Notes: generated by a model not told the origin, from the sequence alone. DNA of 64,000 nt from Bin87 sp965203985 (GCA_965203985.1 CBDBDS010000006.1:89248-153247), one strand, 5' to 3'; shown: positions 47,745 through 56,444, counted from the stretch's first letter. Numbers and translations are program-made.

Positions 47745-48752
47745 TCAAGTTGCCCTATTGAGCATTCTCATCAGGTTATTGGCTATCACGAGCAGTTCAA
47801 TAGCCTCGTCCAAACTATCCGCCCAACCGGGGACATGCGCACGCGGGTTCCTGATTCCAGTCATCACACCCGAAAATATTTCCATATAGCCGAGTTGCTG
47901 GTTTCGATCAGAATCGGACTGCCCCGCATTAAGAGACAGTGAAGGTGAGTTAACGCTCAAGGCAGCTTTCATCAAAGCTGAGCCGTCTTTGTCGGCCATA
48001 CCGGATTTCTGTTTGACAGTATCATTGACGTGCATGAACGCCTGTAACACAGCCATCGAGTAATGACCATCGGCAAAAAGTTGTCGGCAGAAAGCAACCA
48101 AATCTGGGTCAGTGATTATCGCATCGAACAAGTCCAAGTCTCCGATAGGATTGCGGATTTCAATCCTTTCGGACCATGGACTATCGCTATTTTTGTACAA
48201 TTCACCGTCTAGCGTTTCATCACCTTGAGTAGCTGGCAAAGATGTAGTTGTGGCATCCGCGGCCTGTGACCACTGGTCTAGCGGTTTGGGCTGCACAGTA
48301 ATGGTTCTCAGCGCCGGACGGTGCGATTCAGGGTTTAGCGTCTCCGCCAAGCGGCACAACTCTGGGTATCGCCCCAGAGGAGAGTTTATCGTCTCCGCCA
48401 AACGGCGCAACTCTGGGTATCGCCCCAGCGGAGAGTTTATCGTCTCCGCCAAACGGCGCAACTCTGGGTATCGCCCCAACGGAGAGTTTATCGTCTCCGC
48501 CAAACGGCGCAACTCTGGGTATCGCCCCAACGGAGAGTTTATCGTCTCCGCCAAACGGCGCAACTCTGGGTATCGCCCCAACGGAGAGTTTATCGTCTCC
48601 GCCAAACGGCGCAACTCTGGGTATCGCCCCAGCGGAGAGTTTAGTGCACCGAACGCGGCTCTGGTCTCGTTAGACACCGCACTGGGCAGCACCGCCCGCC
48701 GTACCTCGGTTGATAACTGATCGGAATTGTCGTTGCTCTTCTGCACATCCAT
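47745..48752 (-). CDS. TIGR02391/Ymh-like (HEPN-type) protein with 17-residue tandem repeats
   Basis: 335 aa from ATG 48752, ten bases after the hsdS stop. Residues ~37-138 are six almost identical 17-residue repeats (NSPLGRYPELRRLAET plus Ile/Leu). A polar linker follows. The C-terminal ~120 residues (DLVAFCRQLFADGHYSMAVL; FSGVMTGIRNPRAHVPGWAD) match the TIGR02391 (Ymh) family, in which RNPRAH is the Rx4H motif of HEPN RNases. Family members occur beside type I restriction genes. The protein may be an RNase that acts when restriction fails, or an anti-anti-restriction guard; this is inference. The repeat block is unusual for the family. Confidence 0.8.
   Translation of the reverse strand: MDVQKSNDNSDQLSTEVRRAVLPSAVSNETRAAFGALNSPLGRYPELRRLAETINSPLGRYPELRRLAETINSPLGRYPELRRLAETINSPLGRYPELRRLAETINSPLGRYPELRRLAETINSPLGRYPELCRLAETLNPESHRPALRTITVQPKPLDQWSQAADATTTSLPATQGDETLDGELYKNSDSPWSERIEIRNPIGDLDLFDAIITDPDLVAFCRQLFADGHYSMAVLQAFMHVNDTVKQKSGMADKDGSALMKAALSVNSPSLSLNAGQSDSDRNQQLGYMEIFSGVMTGIRNPRAHVPGWADSLDEAIELLVIANNLMRMLNRAT
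48339..48644 (-). repeat. Six 51-bp tandem repeats inside a coding region
   Basis: Six head-to-tail units of exactly 51 bases (306 in total) encode the 17-residue repeats; the four central units are nearly identical at DNA level, and the outer ones differ by a few bases. The length is a multiple of three, so gain or loss of units keeps the frame. The DNA identity suggests recent expansion. Confidence 0.95.
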
Positions 48753-48762
48753 GGACTTCGCC

Positions 48763-50028
48763 TTACACTTTACTCACCCGCACCCGCCCGCTCAACAGCG
48801 CGTCAGCAGTCGAGCGTTTTGCCGCGGCAAGCCGCCCCAATTCGTCGCGCAAATCATCGATCAGTTTGGTCGAGCTGGCAACCGATCGCACAATGCACTC
48901 TTGCTCAACGAGCACTGGACACGGGAAAGGTATAGATCCGAGATCCCCGACGCTTAGATTGTAATTTCCTGCCGAAGTGCGGATATGACCCCTGAGCGAC
49001 CGACGTCCAGCCTCTGATCTCATAAAGTGCCCTGCGAATGCGGGGTTGACTCGAGATTGGTCGGGTCGCCCGCGCACGATGTAGGACGCGAATGCCCAGT
49101 TCCCTTCGAGGCCGTCCGTAACCCACGACTGTCCGCAAATTTCGGGATTGCCGTTGGTACGCACCAAAAGGACGTCGCCGGCGGCAAGGCGCAACTTGTC
49201 CATCTCTGCCGTACCAAGGTCAGCGTATTTCAGCTCGGTCAGATCTAGCTCGCCTGACGCGATGTTGGGGATGCGTAGAACCGGGACGCCGGTTGGACCG
49301 CCATTGCATTGGATCGAAGTGCCATATTCGAACTTTGGGATCACCTCCCCGAGCTGCACCGTTTCCCAGTCGGCGGGGATGGTGCCGATGCCGGGCACGT
49401 CCTTCCACTCGGTGTGCCAGCCGGGTACGCCGCGGGTCAGCAGTTCATGGAGCAGGGAGTCGCGCAGGGTTTCGGTGGCAGCGATGACGGCCTCGGTGCG
49501 CTCGATGGCGTCGTCGATGGAGTCCAGCACGTCGGCGATGGCGCGTTGCTCGGGCAGGGGCGGGAGGAAGATAGAGAGTGCTCGGATCTCAGTCCCGCCA
49601 ATTGCTTCAAACGTGCTACCTTGTGCCAGCCGTTCAAACCTGTTCCGTGAGTGGTTTATCGTGTGCCACCCAAAAGCCGGGTCAGCGCCGGTGAACCTAA
49701 TCGCCGCAACGCCTCTTCCTATCGCCAGAGATTGAGCCGCTCTATTCACATCGCCGACGGGCGCGCGCACGCTGAACAGCACATCGTCAGCCTCAGCAAC
49801 TTTTTGAGGTTTAACACACCATTTCGATGGTGTTGGAGAATTTCGTCCGAACTCAGCGTTTCCCTGGATGAAAGGCAACCCGGTCTTTGGCTCTAGGGAT
49901 CCACCCAATTCCACCACCGTGTTGCCGGGCGGAGATTGGCCCATGATGGCTTGAGCAATAGCATCCAATCGCACCATCCGCCAGCCGGCGGGCAACTCGG
50001 TGTCGTCATGTTTGCGGGTGGTGCTCAT
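48763..50028 (-). CDS. hsdS: Type I restriction specificity subunit HsdS
   Basis: Start chosen at ATG 50028 (MSTTRKHDDTELPAGWRMVR), which overlaps the vapC stop as ATGA; 421 aa. Two target-recognition domains are visible, the first about residues 10-190 (ending EIRALSIFLPPLPEQRAIAD) and the second about 215-385. Each is followed by a long spacer helix (IDDAIERTEAVIAATETLRD; TKLIDDLRDELGRLAAAKRS). The two halves each read half of a bipartite DNA site. The frame is intact. Confidence 0.95.
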   Translation of the reverse strand: MSTTRKHDDTELPAGWRMVRLDAIAQAIMGQSPPGNTVVELGGSLEPKTGLPFIQGNAEFGRNSPTPSKWCVKPQKVAEADDVLFSVRAPVGDVNRAAQSLAIGRGVAAIRFTGADPAFGWHTINHSRNRFERLAQGSTFEAIGGTEIRALSIFLPPLPEQRAIADVLDSIDDAIERTEAVIAATETLRDSLLHELLTRGVPGWHTEWKDVPGIGTIPADWETVQLGEVIPKFEYGTSIQCNGGPTGVPVLRIPNIASGELDLTELKYADLGTAEMDKLRLAAGDVLLVRTNGNPEICGQSWVTDGLEGNWAFASYIVRGRPDQSRVNPAFAGHFMRSEAGRRSLRGHIRTSAGNYNLSVGDLGSIPFPCPVLVEQECIVRSVASSTKLIDDLRDELGRLAAAKRSTADALLSGRVRVSKV

Positions 50029-50423
50029 CGGGCTGCGTCCACGCACCGCAACTCCCCGGACCAGTCCAGGATGCGGCGGTCGGCGGTGACGAGCTCGTGG
50101 CCGTTCATGGCGGTGGCGACGATGATGCGGTCGGCCGGGTCGGCGTGGAAATCGGGCAGTTCGTTGGCCCGTATGCCGATCTCGCCGTCCACGGGGATCT
50201 CGATCAGGCCTTGGCCGAGCAGTTCCCTGCGCCATGCCCTTACATCTTCTGGAAAATCCAGCCGATTCTTGGCGCGCAGCATTGCCACCTCCCAGAACGT
50301 CATGGCGGAAACGCCGAGTTCTTCATTCCGCAGCGCGTCGTCGATGGTCTGCCTGGAGTTCGGTCCGAGGTGGTTATCGCCGGTCCAGAGCCACACCAGC
50401 GCATGGGTGTCCGCGATGGTCAT
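50025..50423 (-). CDS. vapC: VapC-type PIN-domain toxin
   Basis: 132 residues starting MTIADTHALVWLWTGDNHLG. PIN-domain acids are in place: Asp in IADTHAL, Glu in MTFWEVAMLRAK, Asp pair in FHADPADRIIVATAM and Asp in LVTADRRILDWS. Its ATG overlaps the antitoxin stop by four bases and its stop overlaps the hsdS start by four. VapC toxins are Mg-dependent RNases that cut tRNA or rRNA when the antitoxin is lost. Confidence 0.93.
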   Translation of the reverse strand: MTIADTHALVWLWTGDNHLGPNSRQTIDDALRNEELGVSAMTFWEVAMLRAKNRLDFPEDVRAWRRELLGQGLIEIPVDGEIGIRANELPDFHADPADRIIVATAMNGHELVTADRRILDWSGELRCVDAAR

Positions 50424-50701
50424 GGATTGATCACCCGGTCCGGATCAGATTGGGCTTCCCATTCGACGTCCAAAGGACTGATGATGTCGCCGAGGATCTT
50501 CATGCGGCCGCGCCCGGCGCCAAAGAGTGACTTGGGACGCTCGTGAATGGCGGTCAGCTTGGCCACTGGCTTGCCGTTCTTGGTGATGACGATCTCGCCG
50601 CCGTTCTCGGCCACCTCGTCCATCAGCGCCAGGCACTTAGCCTTGAACTCCGATGCCTTCATGGTCCGGCTCTGGCCGGTGTCGCCGCTTTTCGTACTCA
50701 T
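50420..50701 (-). CDS. vapB: Phd/YefM-type antitoxin
   Basis: Start taken at ATG 50701 (MSTKSGDTGQSRTMKASEFK), with GGAG about nine bases upstream; a GTG nine bases earlier is possible. The Phd/YefM fold is recognised in MKASEFKAKCLALMDEVAEN and GGEIVITKNGKPVAKLTAI. The C-terminal part (MKILGDIISPLDVEWEA) would wrap the toxin. The N-terminal half binds DNA, and a palindromic site lies in the promoter ahead of it. It is coupled to vapC, and the pair lies inside the restriction operon. Confidence 0.92.
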   Translation of the reverse strand: MSTKSGDTGQSRTMKASEFKAKCLALMDEVAENGGEIVITKNGKPVAKLTAIHERPKSLFGAGRGRMKILGDIISPLDVEWEAQSDPDRVINP

Positions 50702-50751
50702 GGTCAACACTCCGGTGGGATGTGCGGGGTGGGTGTGACTACCCTCACTCC

Positions 50752-50780
50752 ATTATACAGTGGTCATGACCATGGTCACC
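50752..50780 (-). promoter_or_regulatory. vapBC promoter with overlapping palindromic operator
   Basis: Read on the minus strand, a perfect TATAAT (50757-50752) follows GTGACC (50779-50774) at 16 bases, a plausible -10/-35 pair. Between and over them lie two overlapping perfect 12-bp palindromes, TGGTCATGACCA (50761-50772) and TGACCATGGTCA (50767-50778), well placed for repression by the antitoxin. The promoter would drive vapB, vapC, hsdS and probably the rest of the operon separately from hsdM. Confidence 0.7.
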
Positions 50781-50802
50781 GGAGCGTGTAGGGGACGCAG
50801 GA

Positions 50803-52332
50803 CTACCGCGTGTACCCCATGCCGGCCAGCAGTTCGTCCATGCGTGCCACCGCCTCGTCGCGGCGACGCTCCGCCTCCCGCAACTGAGCCAGCGCGTCCT
50901 CCACGCTCATCACCTCCACCGGCTCCGTGGTGTCCACGTACCTGCTGATGTTCAGGTTGTAGTCGTTGCCGGCGATCTCCTCCAGGTCAGCCACGTGGGC
51001 GAACCGCTCCACGTCCTCGTAGGCCTGATACGCACCGACGATGTGGTCGATGTGTTCCTGGTCCAGGAAGTTCTGCGCCTTGCCCGGCCGGTAGTAGCCC
51101 TCCTGCGCGGCGTCCACGAACAGCACCTTGCCCCGGCGTTCCGCCGGCTTTGCCTTGTTCAGCACGCAAATGGACACCGGAATGCTGGCGCCGAAGAACA
51201 GGTTGGGCGCCAGGCCGATGATCGCCTCGAACAGGTCGGCGTCCACGATGCCCCGGCGTATCTTGCTCTCGGCGCCGCCGCGGAACAGCACGCCGTGGGG
51301 CATCACCACGCCCACCATGCCAGTGGCGTTGGTCACGCCCAGCATGTGCAGCAGGAAGGCCAGGTCGCCGCGGGTTTTCGGCGGGATTGCGCCGTAGCGG
51401 TCGAAGCGATGGTGTTCGTCGGTGGGCGCGTAGTCGTGGCCCCAGTTCTTCATGCTGAACGGCGGGTTCGCGATGACGCGGTCGTAGGAGTGCAGCCGAC
51501 CTTGCTGGTCGACCAGGCCGGGCTCGGCGATCACGTCTCCCGGCACCAGCCGCGCCGACGCCAGCCCGTGCAACAGCATGTTGAGCTTGCCGATGGAGTA
51601 AGTGCCCAGGTTCCGCTCCTGGCCTTCCAGTACCAGATTGCGGCGGTTGCCGCCCTGTTCCTGCACGTAGTCGGCGGCGAAGATAAGCATCCCGGCCGAT
51701 CCGAAGGTAGGGTCGCAGATGCGCATCCCCTCCCTGGGCTGTAGCAACTCCACGATGAGCCGGACTACCGATCGGGGCGTGTAGAACTCGCCGCCCTTCT
51801 TGCCGGCGTCGTCGGCGAACTGGTAGATGAGGTACTCATACGAATCGCCCAACACGTTGCCCGTGCCGTCGCCGTTCGCCTCGAAGTTGGCATCGCGCAG
51901 GTCCAGGTCGGTGAAATGGTTGAGCAGGCTGCGGATGATCCGCTCGCGGTTGGCGGGACTGCCCAGCTTGGACTCGTCGTTCCAGTTGGTGCCGGTGAGC
52001 ACCCCGTCGATGCGGCCGGCGTTGGCGTCCTCGATCTCGTGGCTGGCCACGTTGAGCGCCTCGCCCAGGTTCATGGTCGCCTTGACGATCTGACTCCAGT
52101 GAGCAGCCTCCGGCACGGCAAACTGGTGCTCGTCGGGATCGTTCACGGCGACCGCCTGCGGGACGCCGGAGTCGACGGCGATGTCCACCTCCTCGTCGAA
52201 CCGGTCGGACAGCCGTTTCAGGAACAGCATCGAGAAGATGTAGTTCTTGTAGTCCGACGAGTCGATCTGGCCGCGCAGAATGTCGGCGGCCTGCCAGAGC
52301 TTGGATTGCAGTTCCTGGCTGGTGAGTGGCAT
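50803..52332 (-). CDS. hsdM: Type I restriction N6-adenine methyltransferase HsdM
   Basis: Start chosen at ATG 52332 (MPLTSQELQSKLWQAADILR), with AAGGA seven bases upstream; 509 aa. An N-terminal helical domain (SSDYKNYIFSMLFLKRLSDR) precedes the methylase: GKKGGEFYTPRSVVRLIVEL, motif I RICDPTFGSAGMLIFAADYV (T-F-G where A-C-G is usual) and motif IV DRVIANPPFSMKNWG. The C-terminal helix (EDALAQLREAERRRDEAVAR) pairs with HsdS. It supplies host protection and the core of the restriction complex. Confidence 0.96.
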   Translation of the reverse strand: MPLTSQELQSKLWQAADILRGQIDSSDYKNYIFSMLFLKRLSDRFDEEVDIAVDSGVPQAVAVNDPDEHQFAVPEAAHWSQIVKATMNLGEALNVASHEIEDANAGRIDGVLTGTNWNDESKLGSPANRERIIRSLLNHFTDLDLRDANFEANGDGTGNVLGDSYEYLIYQFADDAGKKGGEFYTPRSVVRLIVELLQPREGMRICDPTFGSAGMLIFAADYVQEQGGNRRNLVLEGQERNLGTYSIGKLNMLLHGLASARLVPGDVIAEPGLVDQQGRLHSYDRVIANPPFSMKNWGHDYAPTDEHHRFDRYGAIPPKTRGDLAFLLHMLGVTNATGMVGVVMPHGVLFRGGAESKIRRGIVDADLFEAIIGLAPNLFFGASIPVSICVLNKAKPAERRGKVLFVDAAQEGYYRPGKAQNFLDQEHIDHIVGAYQAYEDVERFAHVADLEEIAGNDYNLNISRYVDTTEPVEVMSVEDALAQLREAERRRDEAVARMDELLAGMGYTR

Positions 52333-52589
52333 GGCGTTCCTTCCGTGACTGCCTTGATGGTGCCGTAAGCGGCCTTCGGCAGCGAAGACATCATCGCCGG
52401 CGACTGCGTGCCCGTCAACAGATACGTTCACATACGCAGTTGGCGCCCGGGCTGCGACCCGACGAGGATAGTATATTGACTTGAGTGACCAAGCGTTAGA
52501 GCGTTCGCGGATGGCTGAGATGGCACCGATCCTTGATGCCCCGGTGTGTTCGCCGTGATGGCCGCCTAACCCCGTGGACTGAGATGCCA

Positions 52590-52834
52590 ATGCAATTTCC
52601 AGCGACCAACCCAGCGATGACCCATTGCGGTTGTGGGCACTTCAACCGGAACTCCTTGGGCAGGCTGAAACCCTGCTGGATTCCAGGGATCAATCCTAGC
52701 AGGTGTACCAACCCCAGTTCACCGATCACGGCCCCAATCTCAGAAATACCCTTAACCGTGATGGAGCCTTCGTCGAATTGAGTCGCGCTGCTGAAACCGA
52801 GTGGGCCTACGCGGTGCGGCCTCAGTTGGAGTGA
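52590..52834 (+). pseudogene. Dead copy of the HExxH protein at 22017
   Basis: The fragment begins MQFPATNP, shifts frame at about 52611, and continues DDPLRLWALQPELLGQAETL, then VYQPQFTDHGPNLRNTLNRD and GAFVELSRAAE to TGA 52834. This follows residues ~10-70 of the gene at 22017 (DPAGLWALQLELLAMAESLL; IYQPQFTRDGPQLRNTPDLD) closely. A TAG lies in frame between the two halves, and the HExxH part is lost. Confidence 0.8.
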
Positions 52835-53066
52835 CGAAATGCTGACGGAACCGTGCAAGAATCCAGCTAGTAGAGACCGACAAACCGGCACGCCGGAAAA
52901 CGCAACGGCGTCGGTCGAGTGATCTCCCGCACGATGCCATTTACGTAACAAATCTTATGCGAACCAAATGGTGTATCAAAACGAGGTGAACCCGACCGCG
53001 ATTAATGAACCGGGGACAGCCGTTGGAAAAGTGACAACGAAGAAGACAGCTATCCGGACCAGCGAT

Positions 53067-53558
53067 TCACTTGCCGAACAACGTAAGGAATGATTCCGGA
53101 TTTCCTCCAGCGTCAGGCTTTGATCCCAGAACGTGGTAGCCGTCCGCAATTAATTGCCTGGGTTCTCCCTGATTATTCATCTGCCAAAGGGCCGGCTTTT
53201 CCACGGAAACGTTGTCGAGTCGTGGTGTCCAGTCATCGAAATAAGACAATCCTGTTTTCCCGACTGGAGCGGCATTAACATACGACGACAGCTCGAGCAC
53301 TGCCGCCAAGAATGAATCCTGGGGTGGCCGATACAAGACGAGAGCCGCAATATCGGCGTCGCCGACTTTCTCTAAGTGCGGACCAAATTTGGCGACAAAA
53401 TCTGGCTCTTTGTAACCACTCATAGTGCCCAGGTCCGAAAATCCTGATCTGGACTGATCCCCCACATTGGTCCAGACCGGCGCTAGCCTCGATTGGCGTA
53501 ATTTTCTGACGAGGTCTTGCCTTAGATGGTCTACCGCTTGGGAGATGGCTGTGCTCAT
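53067..53558 (-). CDS. Hypothetical protein (163 aa) next to HEPN-like gene
   Basis: Start chosen at ATG 53558 (MSTAISQAVDHLRQDLVRKL), with AAGGAAG about eight bases upstream; the longer open frame upstream lacks protein character. An N-terminal helix is followed by beta-rich sequence (ADIAALVLYRPPQDSFLAAV; TGLSYFDDWTPRLDNVSVEK). No family recognised. It lies 144 bases after the HEPN-like gene on the same strand and may be its partner. Confidence 0.55.
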   Translation of the reverse strand: MSTAISQAVDHLRQDLVRKLRQSRLAPVWTNVGDQSRSGFSDLGTMSGYKEPDFVAKFGPHLEKVGDADIAALVLYRPPQDSFLAAVLELSSYVNAAPVGKTGLSYFDDWTPRLDNVSVEKPALWQMNNQGEPRQLIADGYHVLGSKPDAGGNPESFLTLFGK

Positions 53559-53701
53559 GACGGGACTTCCTTTCCAGGTTGCGGATGCGATCCTCTCCCC
53601 AGATGCCGCGCTGCCTATTGCAATCGTAGAAGGTCTAAGTGGCACGGAGTGCAGAAGGGAGGATGGGTCTTGCTTTCGGCAGTCGTAAGTTCTTTTTGAG
53701 G

Positions 53702-54439
53702 CTAGCCCGGCCACCCGTGAGCCCACTCCGGGAGGTCGATTAGCTTCATGTTTCGGTGACCTCTGCCCATAGGTTCCAGACCGTTCTCTTGACGAGCGCG
53801 GTCGACCAAGAAGTCTTGTAGGTCCTTTGTAACGTCTTCTGCCACTGTCAAACAGTGCTCGATGAATGTCGGCGACATGATGAAGACCTTTTGTTGCATC
53901 TCCAAATCCGCCACAATGAACCAATCTGGCGGCCATTTCCCCATGGCGTTCTGAAATCTCTTACATTCGTTTTCGGGCCACTCAAATCCCCAATGGAACA
54001 ATTTGTTCCGATATTGGAATAGTGCGTCCATGGTGATAGCGAATTTGTCCGGCAAGTAGGCACTCATCCCGGTCCGATTGATTATCTCCGGTAGCCGATC
54101 CGCAAAATTGCGCGGCGGCAATTCCTCGCCCGACCGTCTGACTGCGTCCTTGAAGGCGGCTTCGATAAGTGGCGCGATGACACCGACTGCCGCCATGTTG
54201 TGTGCTACCCGTTGATAGATGGATTCGGAGATCATATCGATTGTGTAAACGAAAGCGACGTCGCTATCGCCCTCCGACGATACCGCTCTCCACGGCTCAA
54301 TCTCATCGATTTCACGCGACAATCTGGCGTCTGCCTGTTCGTTACGCGCCAACAGCTGACGAACCGCTTGCAATTGGCTCCTGTAATCGAATTCGAAAAT
54401 GTGCGGCCCTGATAACCAACCCCATATCGACGGGTTCAT
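53702..54439 (-). CDS. HEPN-like protein A
   Basis: Start chosen at ATG 54439 (MNPSIWGWLSGPHIFEFDYR), with AAGGAG eight bases upstream; 245 aa. Helical throughout. LFQYRNKLFHWGFEWPENEC contains RNKLFH, the Rx4H motif of HEPN RNases. It is paralogous to the product at 58121 (LFAHRNEMFHWGIEWPIEER), with matching C-terminal helices (FIEHCLTVAEDVTKDLQDFL). It begins 18 bases after the stop of a truncated methylase-HNH gene. HEPN proteins are often toxins or abortive-infection effectors. The motif is clear; the role is inference. Confidence 0.7.
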   Translation of the reverse strand: MNPSIWGWLSGPHIFEFDYRSQLQAVRQLLARNEQADARLSREIDEIEPWRAVSSEGDSDVAFVYTIDMISESIYQRVAHNMAAVGVIAPLIEAAFKDAVRRSGEELPPRNFADRLPEIINRTGMSAYLPDKFAITMDALFQYRNKLFHWGFEWPENECKRFQNAMGKWPPDWFIVADLEMQQKVFIMSPTFIEHCLTVAEDVTKDLQDFLVDRARQENGLEPMGRGHRNMKLIDLPEWAHGWPG

Positions 54440-54456
54440 ATGCCCAACTCCTTGGC

Positions 54457-54820
54457 TTAGGTCGCTATCCCCAGTTCCCGCAACCTCGCCACCAGGTATT
54501 CCTGCGACCGGTCTCCCTTCACTCGATTGCAGTGAGCACACAGCAGCTGCAGGTTTTCGATGTTGTCCTGGCCGCCGGCCCTCTGTGGGATGTCGTGGTC
54601 AACCTCCAGCACCCTGAACGGGAACTCGCTGCGGCACCCGTTGCACCGGCCCTCCTGCTGGCCGAACAGGACGTGCTTGTTCTGGCAATACGGTACCGGC
54701 ACCTCGATATCGGTGCGCCTGGGGGTGTCGGTACGCGCAGTGACGAAGCCCTGGTGAAACAGGCCGCCCACGGACTGCTGCAGATACCGTGGGGTGGCCC
54801 TCGCATTGAGCCGACGTAGT
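54457..54820 (-). pseudogene. 3' fragment of a second methyltransferase-HNH gene
   Basis: About 105 codons match the C-terminus of the gene at 56494 almost residue for residue: GGLFHQGFVTARTDTPRRTD, then QEGRCNGCRSEFPFRVLEVD and HCNRVKGDRSQEYLVARLRE. The whole methylase part is missing; similarity fades upstream of about 54815. An ATG at 54771 could express the HNH domain alone (CxxC ... DHDIPQ ... CAHC intact), so a free HNH protein is possible. Confidence 0.8.
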
Positions 54821-54880
54821 TGCTACCTCGCGGGCGCGTAGGCAGGGGCGTCAAAATGGACGATAACATTTGCCACCAAG

Positions 54881-55081
54881 TCAGCAACTTGTTTTTTCGT
54901 CCGGGTCTTCGACCCCCTGCCCGTCAGACTCATCAATGATGGTTTCCTCGACAGTGAGCGCATCGTTGAGGCGGGACCACCCCAGGGCCTCGGTGTCCGG
55001 ACTCAAACGGTAGTCGACTTCGTCGAACGATGCGTCGAGTCCCGCCAGGAGACAGTCTGGGCACTTCTCGTGACTGACCAT
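54881..55081 (-). CDS. Small acidic protein with CPDC knuckle, at IS630 edge
   Basis: 66 residues from ATG 55081, two bases beyond the end of the IS630 element: MVSHEKCPDCLLAGLDASFD, then very acidic (TVEETIIDESDGQGVEDPDE). Because the IS abuts its start, its promoter or original 5' end may have been cut off. No family recognised. Confidence 0.4.
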   Translation of the reverse strand: MVSHEKCPDCLLAGLDASFDEVDYRLSPDTEALGWSRLNDALTVEETIIDESDGQGVEDPDEKTSC

Positions 55082-55082
55082 C

Positions 55083-56224
55083 CTAAACCGAAGCCAGAGT
55101 GAAATCTACATTTGGCATGCCGGAAGCGTCGGTTTGGGTGGAGCGGAGGAGTTCTGCCGCGCGAGCCTGTAGCGCAGTTCGGCAGCGGCGTTTGACTTCG
55201 TCCCTACGGTGGGGTAGATCGGCGAAGAAGGTGCCCACTCGCTCCCGCACGGCGGCACGGGTTCCCAGGCACACATTGGCGGTCGCCTCCTGACGCACCC
55301 AGCCCCAGATGGGTTCGTCAGCGTTGAAGTCCGGACTGTAGCTGGGCAGGTTCACCAAGCGCAGGTACAAGCCGGGCGTGGCCAGATAAGTGCGTAAGGC
55401 GTCGCCCCGATGGGCTGGTGAGTTGTCCCAGATCACGGCCAGCGGTTCGGGGTGGTGCGCTCGTAGTTGCCGGAGGAAGGTGGCCGACGTCTCAGAGTTG
55501 CTGTTGCCTTCCAGTTCCATCACCTCCACCTCCCCAGTCTCCAGGCACACCGCCGAGTAGTAGCTGACCTTCTCCCCTCGGCGTGGGCTAGTGGAGTCCA
55601 CCAGGGCCGGCTCTCCCTTCAACACCCACTTGCCCCGCAGATCTGCGTCCGCCTGAAAATGCGCCTCGTCAGCGAAAAATATCTTAGTCCCACTGCGTCG
55701 GGCCGCAGCAGTAAGGGCGGCATACTCCGCCACAAAGGCTTCCCGCCGCGCTGGGTCTGCCTTGAGCAACCGCTTCTTGGGGCGCTTCAGCACAAACCCC
55801 AGCCGGTGCAGGTAGTTCACACAACTACTCCGGCTCAGCGCCAACCCGCAGCGGTCCTCCACAAACCGGCGTACTGCCCTCCAGTTCCAGTTGGATAGCT
55901 CGATGCCCACCTGCGACGGCAATCCCTGCACCGCTTCTTTCAGTTCGGCCCGTTGCTCCACGTCCAGCGCGGGGGGGAACCTCCAGTCTGTTCAAAAACC
56001 AGCGCCTGCGGACCGCCTTCCGCAAAGGCCCGGGCCCATTGACCAATGGTGTGGGCGTCCCGTTCCAGCGCACGCCCCACCGCCGCCGCTGTCCAACCCT
56101 GCGCCAGCAGCCACATGGCGTGCCAACGTTCTCGTTCCCGAGGCGTCGGTGCCCGATACATCCGTCGCCGCACCTCAGCCTCGTCCAGCCGCCATCGCTC
56201 CAGCAACGCTCCCATCTCCGCCAT
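55083..56224 (-). CDS. IS630 transposase in two frames, joined at a C7 run
   Basis: ORF A starts at ATG 56224 (MAEMGALLERWRLDEAEVRR), with GAGGGGGT upstream, and holds the helix-turn-helix domain (WTAAAVGRALERDAHTIGQW). At TTCCCCCCCG (near 55975) the frame shifts by -1 into ORF B (ALDVEQRAELKEAVQGLPSQ). ORF B carries the DDE acids: KIFFADEAHFQADADL, LAVIWDNSPAHRGDAL and SPDFNADEPIWGWVRQE. Slippage on a C7 run could be programmed, as in other two-frame IS630 elements. The element looks potentially active. Confidence 0.85.
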
Positions 56225-56318
56225 GACCAACACCCCCTCAGCTTTCCCGGCCGGCTGCCTCAATCGCCCACAATTCTACCCAACGCCAATGCGGGTTTCA
56301 CCGTGGCTTTGGTTTAGC
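55083..56318 (-). mobile_element. IS630-family insertion sequence
   Basis: Inverted ends CTAAACCGAAGCCAGAGTGA (from 55083) and, on the other side, GCTAAACCAAAGCCACGGTG (minus, from 56319) match at most positions, with TA at both borders as expected for IS630 target duplication. It separates the small gene at 56298-56444 from the one at 54881-55081. Confidence 0.85.
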
Positions 56319-56444
56319 TACCATCTCGGGAGTGTGATCGGGAGATTGGCGGACCGACCTGTAAGTATGTCCGCACTCCGGTGTGACGACGAAAACCGGC
56401 GGTACTTCCGATTCGTCCCCGTACGTAATAATAAAATCTGCCAT
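56298..56444 (-). CDS. Small protein (48 aa), 3' end replaced by IS630
   Basis: ATG 56444 stands six bases after GGAG in an AGAGGAGAAAA site, a strong start: MADFIITYGDESEVPPVFVV, with one Cys-His (TPECGHTYRSV). The last five residues and stop come from the IS630 terminal repeat, so the native C-terminus has been lost or altered. It follows the methylase-HNH gene by 50 bases. Confidence 0.5.
   Translation of the reverse strand: MADFIITYGDESEVPPVFVVTPECGHTYRSVRQSPDHTPEMVAKPKPR

Noticed and set aside
48339..48644. CRISPR array
   Set aside because: The units are contiguous 51-bp repeats with no unique spacers and lie inside a gene.
48250..48720. Plus-strand frame with repeated GYRPNGEFIVSAKRRNS units
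   Set aside because: It is the antisense of the tandem-repeat coding region; the minus frame has operon context and a known family.
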